Below are positions 1 to 6,455 of a DNA stretch of 24,212 nucleotides, piece by piece. Each line of letters opens with the position of its first letter. The first letter of the stretch is position 1. The DNA is from JBMNNS01 sp050942625 (lineage in GTDB: Bacteria > Bacillota > Dethiobacteria > DTU022 > UBA8154): positions 1 to 24,212 of the forward strand of contig JBMNNS010000019.1 in the NCBI GenBank assembly GCA_050942625.1. Reading direction: 5' to 3'. The position numbers and the translations under genes were made by a program. The notes beneath the pieces are model-generated. The model was not told the DNA's origin. It made no database searches and was given only the letters and a program-made list of their open reading frames with translations.

Positions 1-485
1 CAGATTTAGTTCAGTGATAATAGCAGCCGGTTCTTTTGAAGCCAGGTAATGTTCATAAACCGATTCACCGTTTGCTTTCACCGCACGCATACTGGCCATA
101 TTATCTGCACCTTTCTCTGCTTTTAAATTTTCTCCCACCCGCGCATGGGGCTTAATACCTATTTTCTTATCCACCAAATAGGCATACCGCTTGTTCTCTT
201 TATGCCGGTAGTAACTTCTCTTAAATATTACCTGGCCAAAAGGGGTTAATATCGCCTTCTGGTCATTACTCCGCACAATCGTCCAGTTACGTTTCCTTTT
301 TTGGCTTTGGCGATACTTTTTATCCAAAGCTTCTAGCACCTCTTTTAATATTTCACATCCCAGGTTATCCAACTGTTTTTTAAGCTCAGACTCAAATGTG
401 CGATAATCACAATTGCCTTCTAAAATCTTAAGATTTTTTCCGCTACCGAAAGGATTTTGTTTTCAATTAAAAGAACTATATCCAT
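1..485 (-). pseudogene. ISLre2-family (UPF0236) transposase, frameshifted 5' part
   Basis: Read on the minus strand from an ATG at 485, the sequence gives MDIVLLIENKILSVAEKILRF and then a TAG stop. Shifting frame by one base at this point (around 420-424) opens a long reading frame (LEGNCDYRTFES, then KRNWTIVRSNDQKAIL and FGQVIFKRSYYRHKENKR) that continues past the left edge. The N-terminal helix, the LTPFGQV/YYRHKE region and the HARVGENLKAEKGADNMASM stretch are typical of ISLre2/UPF0236 transposases. The break sits in a run of T, consistent with loss of one T. The gene is therefore probably inactive, although a sequencing error in the homopolymer, or slippage there, is possible. Only about 160 codons are visible, so the DDE residues lie outside the window. 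Confidence 0.8.
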
Positions 486-541
486 GAGGAACCTCTGCCT
501 CCTTTTGGGGGTATTCATTCTGCTCGAATGTGAGGTTCCTC
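486..541. repeat. 10-bp inverted repeat in transposase leader
   Basis: GAGGAACCTC at 486-495 is the exact reverse complement of GAGGTTCCTC at 532-541. One arm touches the transposase ATG at 485. The Shine-Dalgarno-like AGGAGG, read on the minus strand, lies in the 36-base loop. The hairpin could dampen transposase translation, or it may be part of the IS end. The outer border of the IS was not identified. Confidence 0.5.
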
Positions 542-708
542 TTCTATTTATGATAAGGAAAATCCTCCCTTAAAAACCTACAGTAATTTTATACTAACGT
601 ATTTCGCAAAACACAAACTTTTTATGTCATTAAGCGCCGGGGAACCGGAAAATTACAAAAATTTAAAATTGCGCCTAAAACTTCCATATATGCTCTCCTT
701 TATCCTTA

Positions 709-737
709 TTGACAGAAAATATTAAAAGTTATATGCT
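709..737 (+). promoter_or_regulatory. sigma-A-type promoter of copA-csoR
   Basis: TTGACA at 709-714 and TATGCT at 732-737 are separated by exactly 17 bases. Transcription would start near 744, directly before the CsoR-like operator at 746-765, so a bound repressor would block RNA polymerase. Confidence 0.7.
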
Positions 738-745
738 TATAACAC

Positions 746-765
746 ATACACCCCGGAGGGGGTAT
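746..765. promoter_or_regulatory. CsoR operator (pseudo-palindrome)
   Basis: The 20-base element has outer ATAC and GTAT arms and C4 and G5 tracts around a GGA centre. This matches the known pattern of CsoR operators, a GC-rich imperfect palindrome with TAC/GTA ends. It lies between the -10 box and the ribosome binding site of copA, and the regulator csoR is the second gene of the unit. That supports autoregulated, copper-inducible derepression. Confidence 0.7.
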
Positions 766-781
766 TGGGAGGAGGGGAATT

Positions 782-3427
782 ATGCCAAAACTTGCTGAGA
801 AGTTTGAAGTAACCGGCATGACCTGTGCAGCATGTTCGGCTGCCGTGGAGCGTAGCGTAAAAAAGATTCCTGGTGTGGAATCTGTCAATGTCAACTTATT
901 GACAAACAGCATGAATGTGCAGTACGATGGGGAACAGGTTTCTAACGCTGAAATCATTAAAGCTGTAATAGAGGCTGGATATGGGGCTTCCTTAAAAACA
1001 GGGCCGGGGGCAAAACAAGCTTCCAGGGCGGAACTGGCTGAAAACCCGCTGCTTTTCGAAGCTGAGGAAATGAAGTTGCGTTTGAAAGTGTCTATTATAT
1101 TTATGTTGCCCTTGATGTATATTTCCATGGGCCATATGTTTAATTGGCCGCTGCCATCCTTTTTGGCCGGAATGGAAAATGCGGTTTCCTTTGCCTTTGC
1201 CCAGTTTTTATTAGCTATACCGGTTGTATTTATTAACCGTAAATATTTTATAGTGGGCTTTAAAACCCTTTTTATGGGGCATCCCAATATGGATTCTTTG
1301 ATCTCCATAGCTTCCGGGGCTGCCTTGCTTTATGGGGTTGTGGCCATATTTCGCATGAGTCATGGTCTGGGCATTGGTGACTGGGCATTGGTGCAAAGGT
1401 ATTACCATGATCTGTACCTTGAATCATCGGCCATGATCCTTACCCTTATTACCGTAGGAAAATATTTGGAAGCCCGTTCCAAGGGAAAAACTACTGAAGC
1501 AATCAGAAAACTAATGGACCTGGCTCCTAAAACGGCCAGGGTGGTACGTAATGGTGTGGAAGAGCTGGTTCCCGTGGAACAGGTGGAAAGAGGGGATATT
1601 TTAAGCATAAAACCGGGGGATCTGCTCCCTGTGGACGGCATCGTCGTCGAGGGGCACTCTTTCGTGGATGAGTCTGCACTGACCGGTGAAAGTGTCCCTG
1701 TTGAAAAGGGGGTTGGTCAGCGGGTCAGCGCGGCAACAATTAACCAGGCGGGGGCTTTTAAGTTCAGGGCTACCCATGTTGGCGCAGAGACTACCCTGGC
1801 TAAAATAATAGCACTGGTAGAGGATGCCAATGCTACCAAAGCCCCCATTGCCAGGTTGGCGGATAAGATCAGCGCCATCTTTGTTCCTTCAGTGATCGGT
1901 ATTGCTCTGCTTGCTTCGGTAATATGGTTAATTACAGGGGCCGGCTTTGAGTTTGCCTTATCCATGGGTATAACGGTGCTGGTTGTCTCCTGTCCTTGTG
2001 CCCTGGGTTTGGCAACCCCTGTGGCCATCATGGTAGGGACAGGCAGGGGGGCAGAACAGGGTATCCTGGTAAAATCGGCAGAGGCCCTGGAGGTATTTCA
2101 TGAAGTGCATACCGTTGTCCTGGATAAGACCGGAACCCTGACGGAAGGAAAACCACGGGTAACCGACCTTGTGTTAAGTTCTGCAGGTTCGGTGGAAGAA
2201 TTGCTGACGGTGGCCCAGGCGCTGGAGAAAAATTCGGAGCATCACCTGGCAACTGCTATTTTGCAATATGCCGGGGAAAAAGACATTCCTCTGCGGGAAG
2301 TAAGCGGGTTTAATGCTATTGCCGGCCGGGGTGTGGAGGGTTACCTGGATGGCGTTTTGTATGCAGCCGGCAATGAAAAATTTATCAATGAAAAAGGGGT
2401 GGCCACAGAGGCCGTAGCGGAGCTCTCACAACGCTTTTCTGAAGAAGGGAAAACCCCACTTTACTTTGCCGCAGGGCAGTCCCTACTGGGTGTTATTGCC
2501 CTGGCGGATGTCCCTAAAGCTACCAGCCGGCAGGCAGTAGAAAGGTTTAAGGAAATGGGTGTCAAGGTAGTGATGCTGACCGGGGATAATAAAAGAACCG
2601 CCGAAGCCATCCGTATCCGCCTGGGGATCGACGAGGTTATTGCCGAGGCTTTGCCGCAGGAAAAGGATCAAAAAATTCGTGCCCTGCAACAACAAGGGCA
2701 GAAGGTGGCCATGGTTGGCGACGGGATTAATGATGCACCCGCCCTCGCCAGGGCGGATACGGGGATTGCCATCGGGGCCGGAACGGATGTAGCCATCGAA
2801 GCAGCCGACATTGTTTTGATTAAAAATGATCTCATGGATGCAGTGGGGGCCATGGAACTTTCCAGGGCTACTATCAGGAATATTAAACAGAATCTTTTCT
2901 GGGCTTTTTTCTATAATACTTTAGGAATACCGGTAGCCGCAGGGTTATTCTATCCGGCTTTTGGTCTGAAGTTGACACCGATGATCGGTGCGGCAGCAAT
3001 GAGCCTGAGTTCTTTCTTTGTCGTCACCAACGCCCTGAGACTGCGAAAATTTAAACCTACTGCTGTGGCCAAAATAGGGCCAGCCGAAAAAAGGGAAATG
3101 GGCGAAGTAACAATAACAAGGGTAGAGCCTGTCCCTGCCTTTAATAAGTGGCCCAATGGGGCTGATAATAAAGGTTTAGAGGCCCAAGAAACTATGAAAA
3201 AAAGCGAGGGTGAGGAAATGGAAAAGGTTTTACAAATTAAAGGAATGATGTGTAACCACTGTAAGGCTCATGTAGAAAAAGCCTTAAACAGTTTGGAGGG
3301 AGTCAGTGCCCAGGTAAATCTTGCGGAAAATTCTGCCCGGGTTTCTTTGTCAAAGGCTGTAACAGATGAAACATTGAAAAAAGCAGTAGAAGAAGCAGGT
3401 TATGAAGTAACCTCTATTTCAGAATAG
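782..3427 (+). CDS. copA: Cu+-exporting P1B-type ATPase with C-terminal CopZ-like domain
   Basis: 881-residue copper-translocating P-type ATPase of the cytoplasmic membrane, pumping Cu+ out of the cell. Seen in order: an N-terminal heavy-metal-associated (HMA) domain with GMTCAAC (C15, C18), membrane helices, the actuator TGES motif, the CPC transport motif at 404-406, the phosphorylated DKTGT at D448, an SEHHLA element at 485-490, GDGINDAP at 646-653, and two final helices. Unlike the usual 740-800 residue enzyme with HMA domains only at the N-terminus, a second HMA domain with GMMCNHC occupies residues 813-881 after a charged linker. The normally conserved His-Pro pair (SEHPL) reads His-His at 487-488. 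The start is fixed by GGGAGGAGG at 767-775. csoR follows after 11 bases. Confidence 0.95.
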   Translation: MPKLAEKFEVTGMTCAACSAAVERSVKKIPGVESVNVNLLTNSMNVQYDGEQVSNAEIIKAVIEAGYGASLKTGPGAKQASRAELAENPLLFEAEEMKLRLKVSIIFMLPLMYISMGHMFNWPLPSFLAGMENAVSFAFAQFLLAIPVVFINRKYFIVGFKTLFMGHPNMDSLISIASGAALLYGVVAIFRMSHGLGIGDWALVQRYYHDLYLESSAMILTLITVGKYLEARSKGKTTEAIRKLMDLAPKTARVVRNGVEELVPVEQVERGDILSIKPGDLLPVDGIVVEGHSFVDESALTGESVPVEKGVGQRVSAATINQAGAFKFRATHVGAETTLAKIIALVEDANATKAPIARLADKISAIFVPSVIGIALLASVIWLITGAGFEFALSMGITVLVVSCPCALGLATPVAIMVGTGRGAEQGILVKSAEALEVFHEVHTVVLDKTGTLTEGKPRVTDLVLSSAGSVEELLTVAQALEKNSEHHLATAILQYAGEKDIPLREVSGFNAIAGRGVEGYLDGVLYAAGNEKFINEKGVATEAVAELSQRFSEEGKTPLYFAAGQSLLGVIALADVPKATSRQAVERFKEMGVKVVMLTGDNKRTAEAIRIRLGIDEVIAEALPQEKDQKIRALQQQGQKVAMVGDGINDAPALARADTGIAIGAGTDVAIEAADIVLIKNDLMDAVGAMELSRATIRNIKQNLFWAFFYNTLGIPVAAGLFYPAFGLKLTPMIGAAAMSLSSFFVVTNALRLRKFKPTAVAKIGPAEKREMGEVTITRVEPVPAFNKWPNGADNKGLEAQETMKKSEGEEMEKVLQIKGMMCNHCKAHVEKALNSLEGVSAQVNLAENSARVSLSKAVTDETLKKAVEEAGYEVTSISE
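3206..3220 (+). promoter_or_regulatory. internal ribosome binding site and ATG for a free CopZ-like domain
   Basis: Inside copA, GAGGG at 3206-3210 (within GAGGGTGAGG) stands 7 bases before an in-frame ATG at 3218. Starting there would give a 69-residue protein beginning MEKVLQIKGMMCNHC, the size and layout of a stand-alone CopZ copper chaperone. Internal initiation is an inference; the SD and ATG are seen directly. Confidence 0.4.
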
Positions 3428-3438
3428 GACTAAAAAAG

Positions 3439-3711
3439 ATGAAAGCCGACAGGGAACAAACCTTAAAAAAACTCAAAACGGTCCGGGGGCAGATCGAAGG
3501 GCTCATTAAAATGGTAGAAGATGATCGTTACTGTGTTGACATATCAATCCAGCTCATGGCTGCAATCGGAATTTTGAAAAATATCAACAGGGATGTGCTG
3601 AACGCCCATCTCAAAAACTGCGTCACGGAAGCCTTTGACTCCGGCGACCGCTCGAACAAAAATCAAAAGATCGAGGAGATAATCAATATAATCGACAAAC
3701 TCACCAAATAA
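3439..3711 (+). CDS. csoR: CsoR-family copper-sensing transcriptional repressor
   Basis: 90-residue all-helical metal-sensing repressor of the CsoR/RcnR (DUF156) family. The Cu+ ligand set of CsoR is present: Cys32 (RYCVD), His57 and Cys61 (NAHLKNC). The N-terminal basic helix (KKLKTVRGQIEGLIKMV) and the length match the family. In known members the apo-protein binds a GC-rich palindrome and Cu+ binding releases it; such a palindrome lies at 746-765. The gene starts 11 bases after the copA stop and has no strong ribosome binding site, so translational coupling to copA is likely. The Cys-His-Cys pattern argues for copper rather than nickel/cobalt (RcnR) or formaldehyde (FrmR) sensing. Confidence 0.92.
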   Translation: MKADREQTLKKLKTVRGQIEGLIKMVEDDRYCVDISIQLMAAIGILKNINRDVLNAHLKNCVTEAFDSGDRSNKNQKIEEIINIIDKLTK

Positions 3712-3726
3712 GGTAACAGGGGACGG
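3712..3726 (+). repeat. 15-bp dispersed repeat, copy 1, abutting csoR stop
   Basis: GGTAACAGGGGACGG starts on the base after the csoR stop codon (TAA, 3709-3711). An inverted copy with 14 of 15 identities is at 6441-6455, next to the stop codon of the TGS GTPase gene. A related GGTGACAGAGACC follows at about 3736-3748. Confidence 0.6.
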
Positions 3727-3827
3727 CAGACCAAAGGTGACAGAGACCAGCTAACTAAAGTCAAGCCCTTTTTCCTAAAAAAGAAATATAAATACATAGT
3801 TTGGTTAAAAATTATTTGCTTACACCT

Positions 3828-3871
3828 ATGCAGCTGACATGTTGTCGGCTGCATACATTTCTTTTTGTTTT
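3828..3871 (+). terminator. Rho-independent terminator of copA-csoR
   Basis: A 12-bp stem (3828-3839 with 3843-3854, one G-U pair) encloses a three-base loop and is followed by a T-rich tract with a CTTTTTGTTTT core. It lies about 115 bases after the csoR stop and ahead of the MATE promoter. Confidence 0.6.
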
Positions 3872-4006
3872 GCCGGTGTAATTAACATAAAGGATCGCCT
3901 GTTCTTTAACACAGAGAAAATTATACGAACCAATTTTCTTATTAACACTTTGCTAAGGACCGGATGACCAAAGGCCGCCCCTACAAGCATTGCCAATTTA
4001 GTTGTT
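3872..4006. other. intergenic stretch without a recognised gene
   Basis: Together with the repeat and terminator before it, this fills the gap between csoR and the MATE gene. No convincing coding sequence was found. Positions 3959-3986 hold an imperfect hairpin ending in AAAGGCCGCCCCTACA, which resembles common intergenic palindromic repeats. A minus-strand open frame crosses the area, but it has no recognisable homology and it overlaps the terminator. Confidence 0.4.
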
Positions 4007-4035
4007 TTGACAACTACTGTTTTTAAGGTTATATT
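4007..4035 (+). promoter_or_regulatory. promoter of the MATE gene
   Basis: TTGACA at 4007-4012 and TATATT at 4030-4035 are separated by 17 bases. The TTG of the -35 box could be misread as a start codon for the downstream open frame. A transcription start near 4042 places it upstream of the likely ATG at 4085. Confidence 0.65.
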
Positions 4036-4084
4036 AGACTGTATTAACTTTAAACAAGTACATATCCCGAAAGTAGATAACCCC

Positions 4085-5566
4085 ATGCGACAAAATATAT
4101 TGTCAGAAGAAAAATATAATAGAATGATCACTACGCCGGTGTCCAGGCTTGTTAGTAGTTTAGCTGTTCCAACTATAATAAGCATGCTGATTACCTCTGT
4201 TTATAATATGGCTGATACTTATTTTGTCAGCAGGATCAGTACCAGCGCTTCCGGTGCAGTGGGCATTTCTTTTGCCCTTATGGCGGTGATCCAGGCTTTG
4301 GGTTTCACTTTTGGCGCAGGGGCGGGGAATTATATTTCCCGGCTTCTGGGCCAAAAGGACAGGGAGCATGTTTCAAAAGTGGCTGCTACAAGCTTTTTTA
4401 CGGCCCTGGGGCTGGGTGCGGTACTGGCACTCCTTGGCCTATTATTTTTAGATCCCCTGGTTTATGCCCTGGGGGCAACCGACACAATTGCACCCCATGC
4501 CAAGAACTACATGAGGTATATACTCATTGGTATGCCCTACATGATAGCTTCATTTGTGCTTAACCTTACCCTGCGCTTCCAGGGTAGTGCTTATTTTGCC
4601 ATGCTGGGTATAGGTGCAGGTGGTGTGCTTAATGTTATCCTGGATCCCATTTTTATTTTCAAGCTGAGGATGGGTACCGGTGGCGCCGCATTGGCTACCA
4701 TTATTAGCCAGTTTATCAGCTTTTGTATTCTTTATTTTAACTGTGGCTTTGGCGGGAATATCCGCATCCGGGTTAGGAATTTTACGCCTAAGTGGGAAAT
4801 CTATAAAGAAATTTTAAGGGGCGGGCTCCCTTCTTTTAACAGGCAGGCTCTTGCCAGCATTGCAATGATTTCCCTAAACCAGGTTGCGGGGCCTTTTGGA
4901 GATGCAGCCATAGCAGCAATGTCCATAGTATCCCGTACATTTCAGTTTGCAATTGCGGTCATACTTGGTTTTGGACAGGGCTTTCAACCGGTGTGCGGGT
5001 TTAATTATGGTGCAAAGCGGTACGATCGTGTGCAAGAAGCTTTCTGGTTTTGTTTCAAAACGTCTTTTATTCTAATGGTGATTGCGGGAGCTTTAATGTT
5101 TAATTTTTCTACCCAGGTAATCTCCTTTTTTCGGAAGGAAGACCTTGAGGTAGTTGCAATAGGTTCCCGGGCATTGCGGTTCCAGAGTGTGATATTCCCG
5201 CTTTCAGCCTGGATTATTATGATCAATATGACACTGCAGACTATAGGTAAGGGAACACAGGCCGCAATTCTCTCCATTTCCAGGCACGGCCTGTTTTTCC
5301 TGCCGGTTATTTTTACCCTGCCCCACTTCTGGGGGATAACCGGCCTTCAAGTTTGTCAGCCGGTAGCCGACATTTTTACGTTTTTGGTTGCTCTCCTGCT
5401 GGGGATTAGTATGCTCAAAGAACTAAAAGCCGGACAAAGATTGCAGGAAGAAGGGCTGGAACCAGGATTCAAGCAAAAGGAATTGGATGAAGAGTTGGAG
5501 TTAGATTCCGGACAAGAGGAACGGGAAAAGGATCCGGAACTAAAAGAATGTGTAAAAGGGGTTTGA
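4085..5566 (+). CDS. MATE-family multidrug/Na+ efflux transporter
   Basis: Twelve-helix inner-membrane transporter of the MATE (NorM/DinF/MepA-like) family, exporting drugs or other organic cations in exchange for Na+ or H+. The family opening TTPVSRLVSSLAVPTIISML and YNMADTYFVSRIS is clear. A matching second half with GFGQGFQPVCGFNYGAKRYDR is also typical. From ATG 4085 the protein has 493 residues. The open frame extends upstream to a TTG at 4007, but that TTG belongs to the promoter, so 4085 is preferred; ATG 4124 is an alternative and neither has a strong ribosome binding site. The last 45 or so residues form an unusually charged, Glu-rich cytoplasmic tail. The substrate cannot be deduced. 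Confidence 0.88.
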   Translation: MRQNILSEEKYNRMITTPVSRLVSSLAVPTIISMLITSVYNMADTYFVSRISTSASGAVGISFALMAVIQALGFTFGAGAGNYISRLLGQKDREHVSKVAATSFFTALGLGAVLALLGLLFLDPLVYALGATDTIAPHAKNYMRYILIGMPYMIASFVLNLTLRFQGSAYFAMLGIGAGGVLNVILDPIFIFKLRMGTGGAALATIISQFISFCILYFNCGFGGNIRIRVRNFTPKWEIYKEILRGGLPSFNRQALASIAMISLNQVAGPFGDAAIAAMSIVSRTFQFAIAVILGFGQGFQPVCGFNYGAKRYDRVQEAFWFCFKTSFILMVIAGALMFNFSTQVISFFRKEDLEVVAIGSRALRFQSVIFPLSAWIIMINMTLQTIGKGTQAAILSISRHGLFFLPVIFTLPHFWGITGLQVCQPVADIFTFLVALLLGISMLKELKAGQRLQEEGLEPGFKQKELDEELELDSGQEEREKDPELKECVKGV

Positions 5567-5572
5567 CGTGAC

Positions 5573-5769
5573 ATGGCTGAGGCATTCATTAACCGGATAA
5601 TTTCCATATTATTTGACAACTTTCCGAGGACTACCTGTTGTATGCCCCCAAGCTAATTGAGGGCGGGGGTGCCTTTTCTGATACCGATTCGATCAGGTAT
5701 GGACAAGTCAATACCATTGATGAGATCATTTTTGAACAAAAATCCGACTTTTCCTTTAAGGAAAGATAA
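5573..5769 (+). pseudogene. remnant of AsrA-like 4Fe-4S protein N-terminus
   Basis: An ATG at 5573, seven bases after the MATE stop, gives MAEAFINRIISILFDNFP. A shift of one base near 5625 then continues as EDYLLYAPKLIEGGGAFSDTD, SIRYGQVNTIDEIIFEQ and KSDFSFKER, ending at TAA 5767. The APK...G.G.FSDTD.IRYG..NTIDEI..E.KSDFS.KE pattern resembles, from memory, the N-terminal region of anaerobic sulfite reductase subunit A and related hydrogenase-associated 4Fe-4S dicluster proteins. Only about 65 of roughly 330 residues remain and no cluster cysteines are present. The family call is moderate; the broken state is clear. Confidence 0.45.
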
Positions 5770-6216
5770 GTTAATGGTCCAGAAGGCCATGCGGATGACA
5801 GCAATTGAACACCTTGGCGATAAAAATATGCTGGAACTTTCCGGGGGCCAGAGACAGAAGGTCTATATTGCAATGGTTTTGGCCCAGAATACCGACATCT
5901 TGTTTTTTGATGAACCTACAACCTTCCTGGATCTAAACCATCAGTTCGAAATTATGGAGATGATATATGGGCTCAAGAAAATTGGCAAAACAGTGTTATC
6001 ATGGTGACCCATGATCTAAATAGTGCCTTATCCTTTTCAGACAAAATTTGTCTGATGGATAAAGGTGAAATATTATTCTGTGGCTCCCCCGGGGCCATAA
6101 TTGAAAGTAAGATGATAAACCAGGTTTTTAACGTTAACTACCAGGAACTATATCTAGGAGAAGGTAACCAAAAGCACTATTTTTTTTCTTTGTTAAGAAA
6201 CAAAAGGTGTCAATAG
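5750..6216 (+). pseudogene. truncated, frameshifted ABC transporter ATPase (FecE/FepC-like)
   Basis: The frame encodes the C-terminal half of an iron-siderophore or cobalamin type ABC ATPase. It has the signature ELSGGQRQ, Walker B DILFFDEPTTFLDL, then after a frameshift the H-loop VTHDLNSAL and a C-terminal MDKGEILFCGSPG segment. The first 100 or so residues, including Walker A, are absent. At 5993-5996 the run GTGT contains two extra bases; removing one GT restores GKTVIMVTHDLN, whereas as it stands the first part ends at TGA 6005. Recognisable ABC sequence begins at about 5753, exactly where the AsrA-like remnant ends, so the two were joined by a deletion. Confidence 0.8.
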
Positions 6217-6249
6217 AACCGTCCGAGACAACTGAAAAACCCGGAACCC

Positions 6250-6330
6250 TGTCATTCTGAATGAACGAAGTGAATGAAGAATCTTTTTGGCAGCTTAAAA
6301 CAAGATCCTTCGCTATTGCTCAGGATGACA
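6250..6330. repeat. imperfect palindromic intergenic repeat (MITE-like)
   Basis: The left arm TGTCATTCTGA at 6250-6260 pairs with TCAGGATGACA at 6320-6330 (10 of 11). An inner GAAGAATCTT pairs with AAGATCCTTC (9 of 10). The arms resemble a widespread intergenic palindrome with GTCATTCTGAG...CAGGATGAC ends. The right arm has been expanded into a tandem array. Confidence 0.6.
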
Positions 6331-6394
6331 ATGCTATTGCTCAGGATGACAATGCTATTGCTCAGGATGACAATGCTATTGCTCAGGATGACAA
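6312..6394. repeat. tandem repeat, 21-bp unit, four copies
   Basis: The unit starts GCTATTGCTCAGG and ends ATGACAAT. Copies are at 6312-6332, 6333-6353, 6354-6374 and 6375-6394; they are identical except that the last lacks its final T. Because 21 is a multiple of three it creates a spurious frame repeating MLLLRMT. It is an expansion of the right arm of the palindromic repeat. Confidence 0.9.
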
Positions 6395-6400
6395 CAGCGG

Positions 6401-6428
6401 CGGTTTTTTATAAAACCGGCTTTTTTTT
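6401..6428 (+). terminator. Rho-independent terminator
   Basis: CGGTTTT (6401-6407) pairs with AAAACCG (6412-6418) around a four-base loop, and eight T follow at 6421-6428. The orientation serves plus-strand transcription from the MATE gene and the decayed genes behind it, protecting the convergent TGS GTPase gene. Confidence 0.7.
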
Positions 6429-6440
6429 AGTGGTTTCTAA

Positions 6441-6455
6441 CCGTCCCCTGTCACC
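6441..6455 (-). repeat. 15-bp dispersed repeat, copy 2, abutting GTPase stop
   Basis: On the minus strand this reads GGTGACAGGGGACGG, starting with the G of the TAG stop codon of the TGS GTPase. It is an inverted copy of 3712-3726 with one mismatch. Both copies therefore lie immediately 3' of a stop codon and in the same orientation relative to the gene. Confidence 0.6.

Noticed and set aside
706..1308. 200-codon open frame on the minus strand
   Set aside because: It lies opposite copA, has no recognisable domain and covers the copA promoter; a shadow of copA.
3826..4185. 119-codon minus-strand open frame between csoR and the MATE gene
   Set aside because: No family resemblance; it overlaps the terminator hairpin, the MATE promoter and the MATE coding region.
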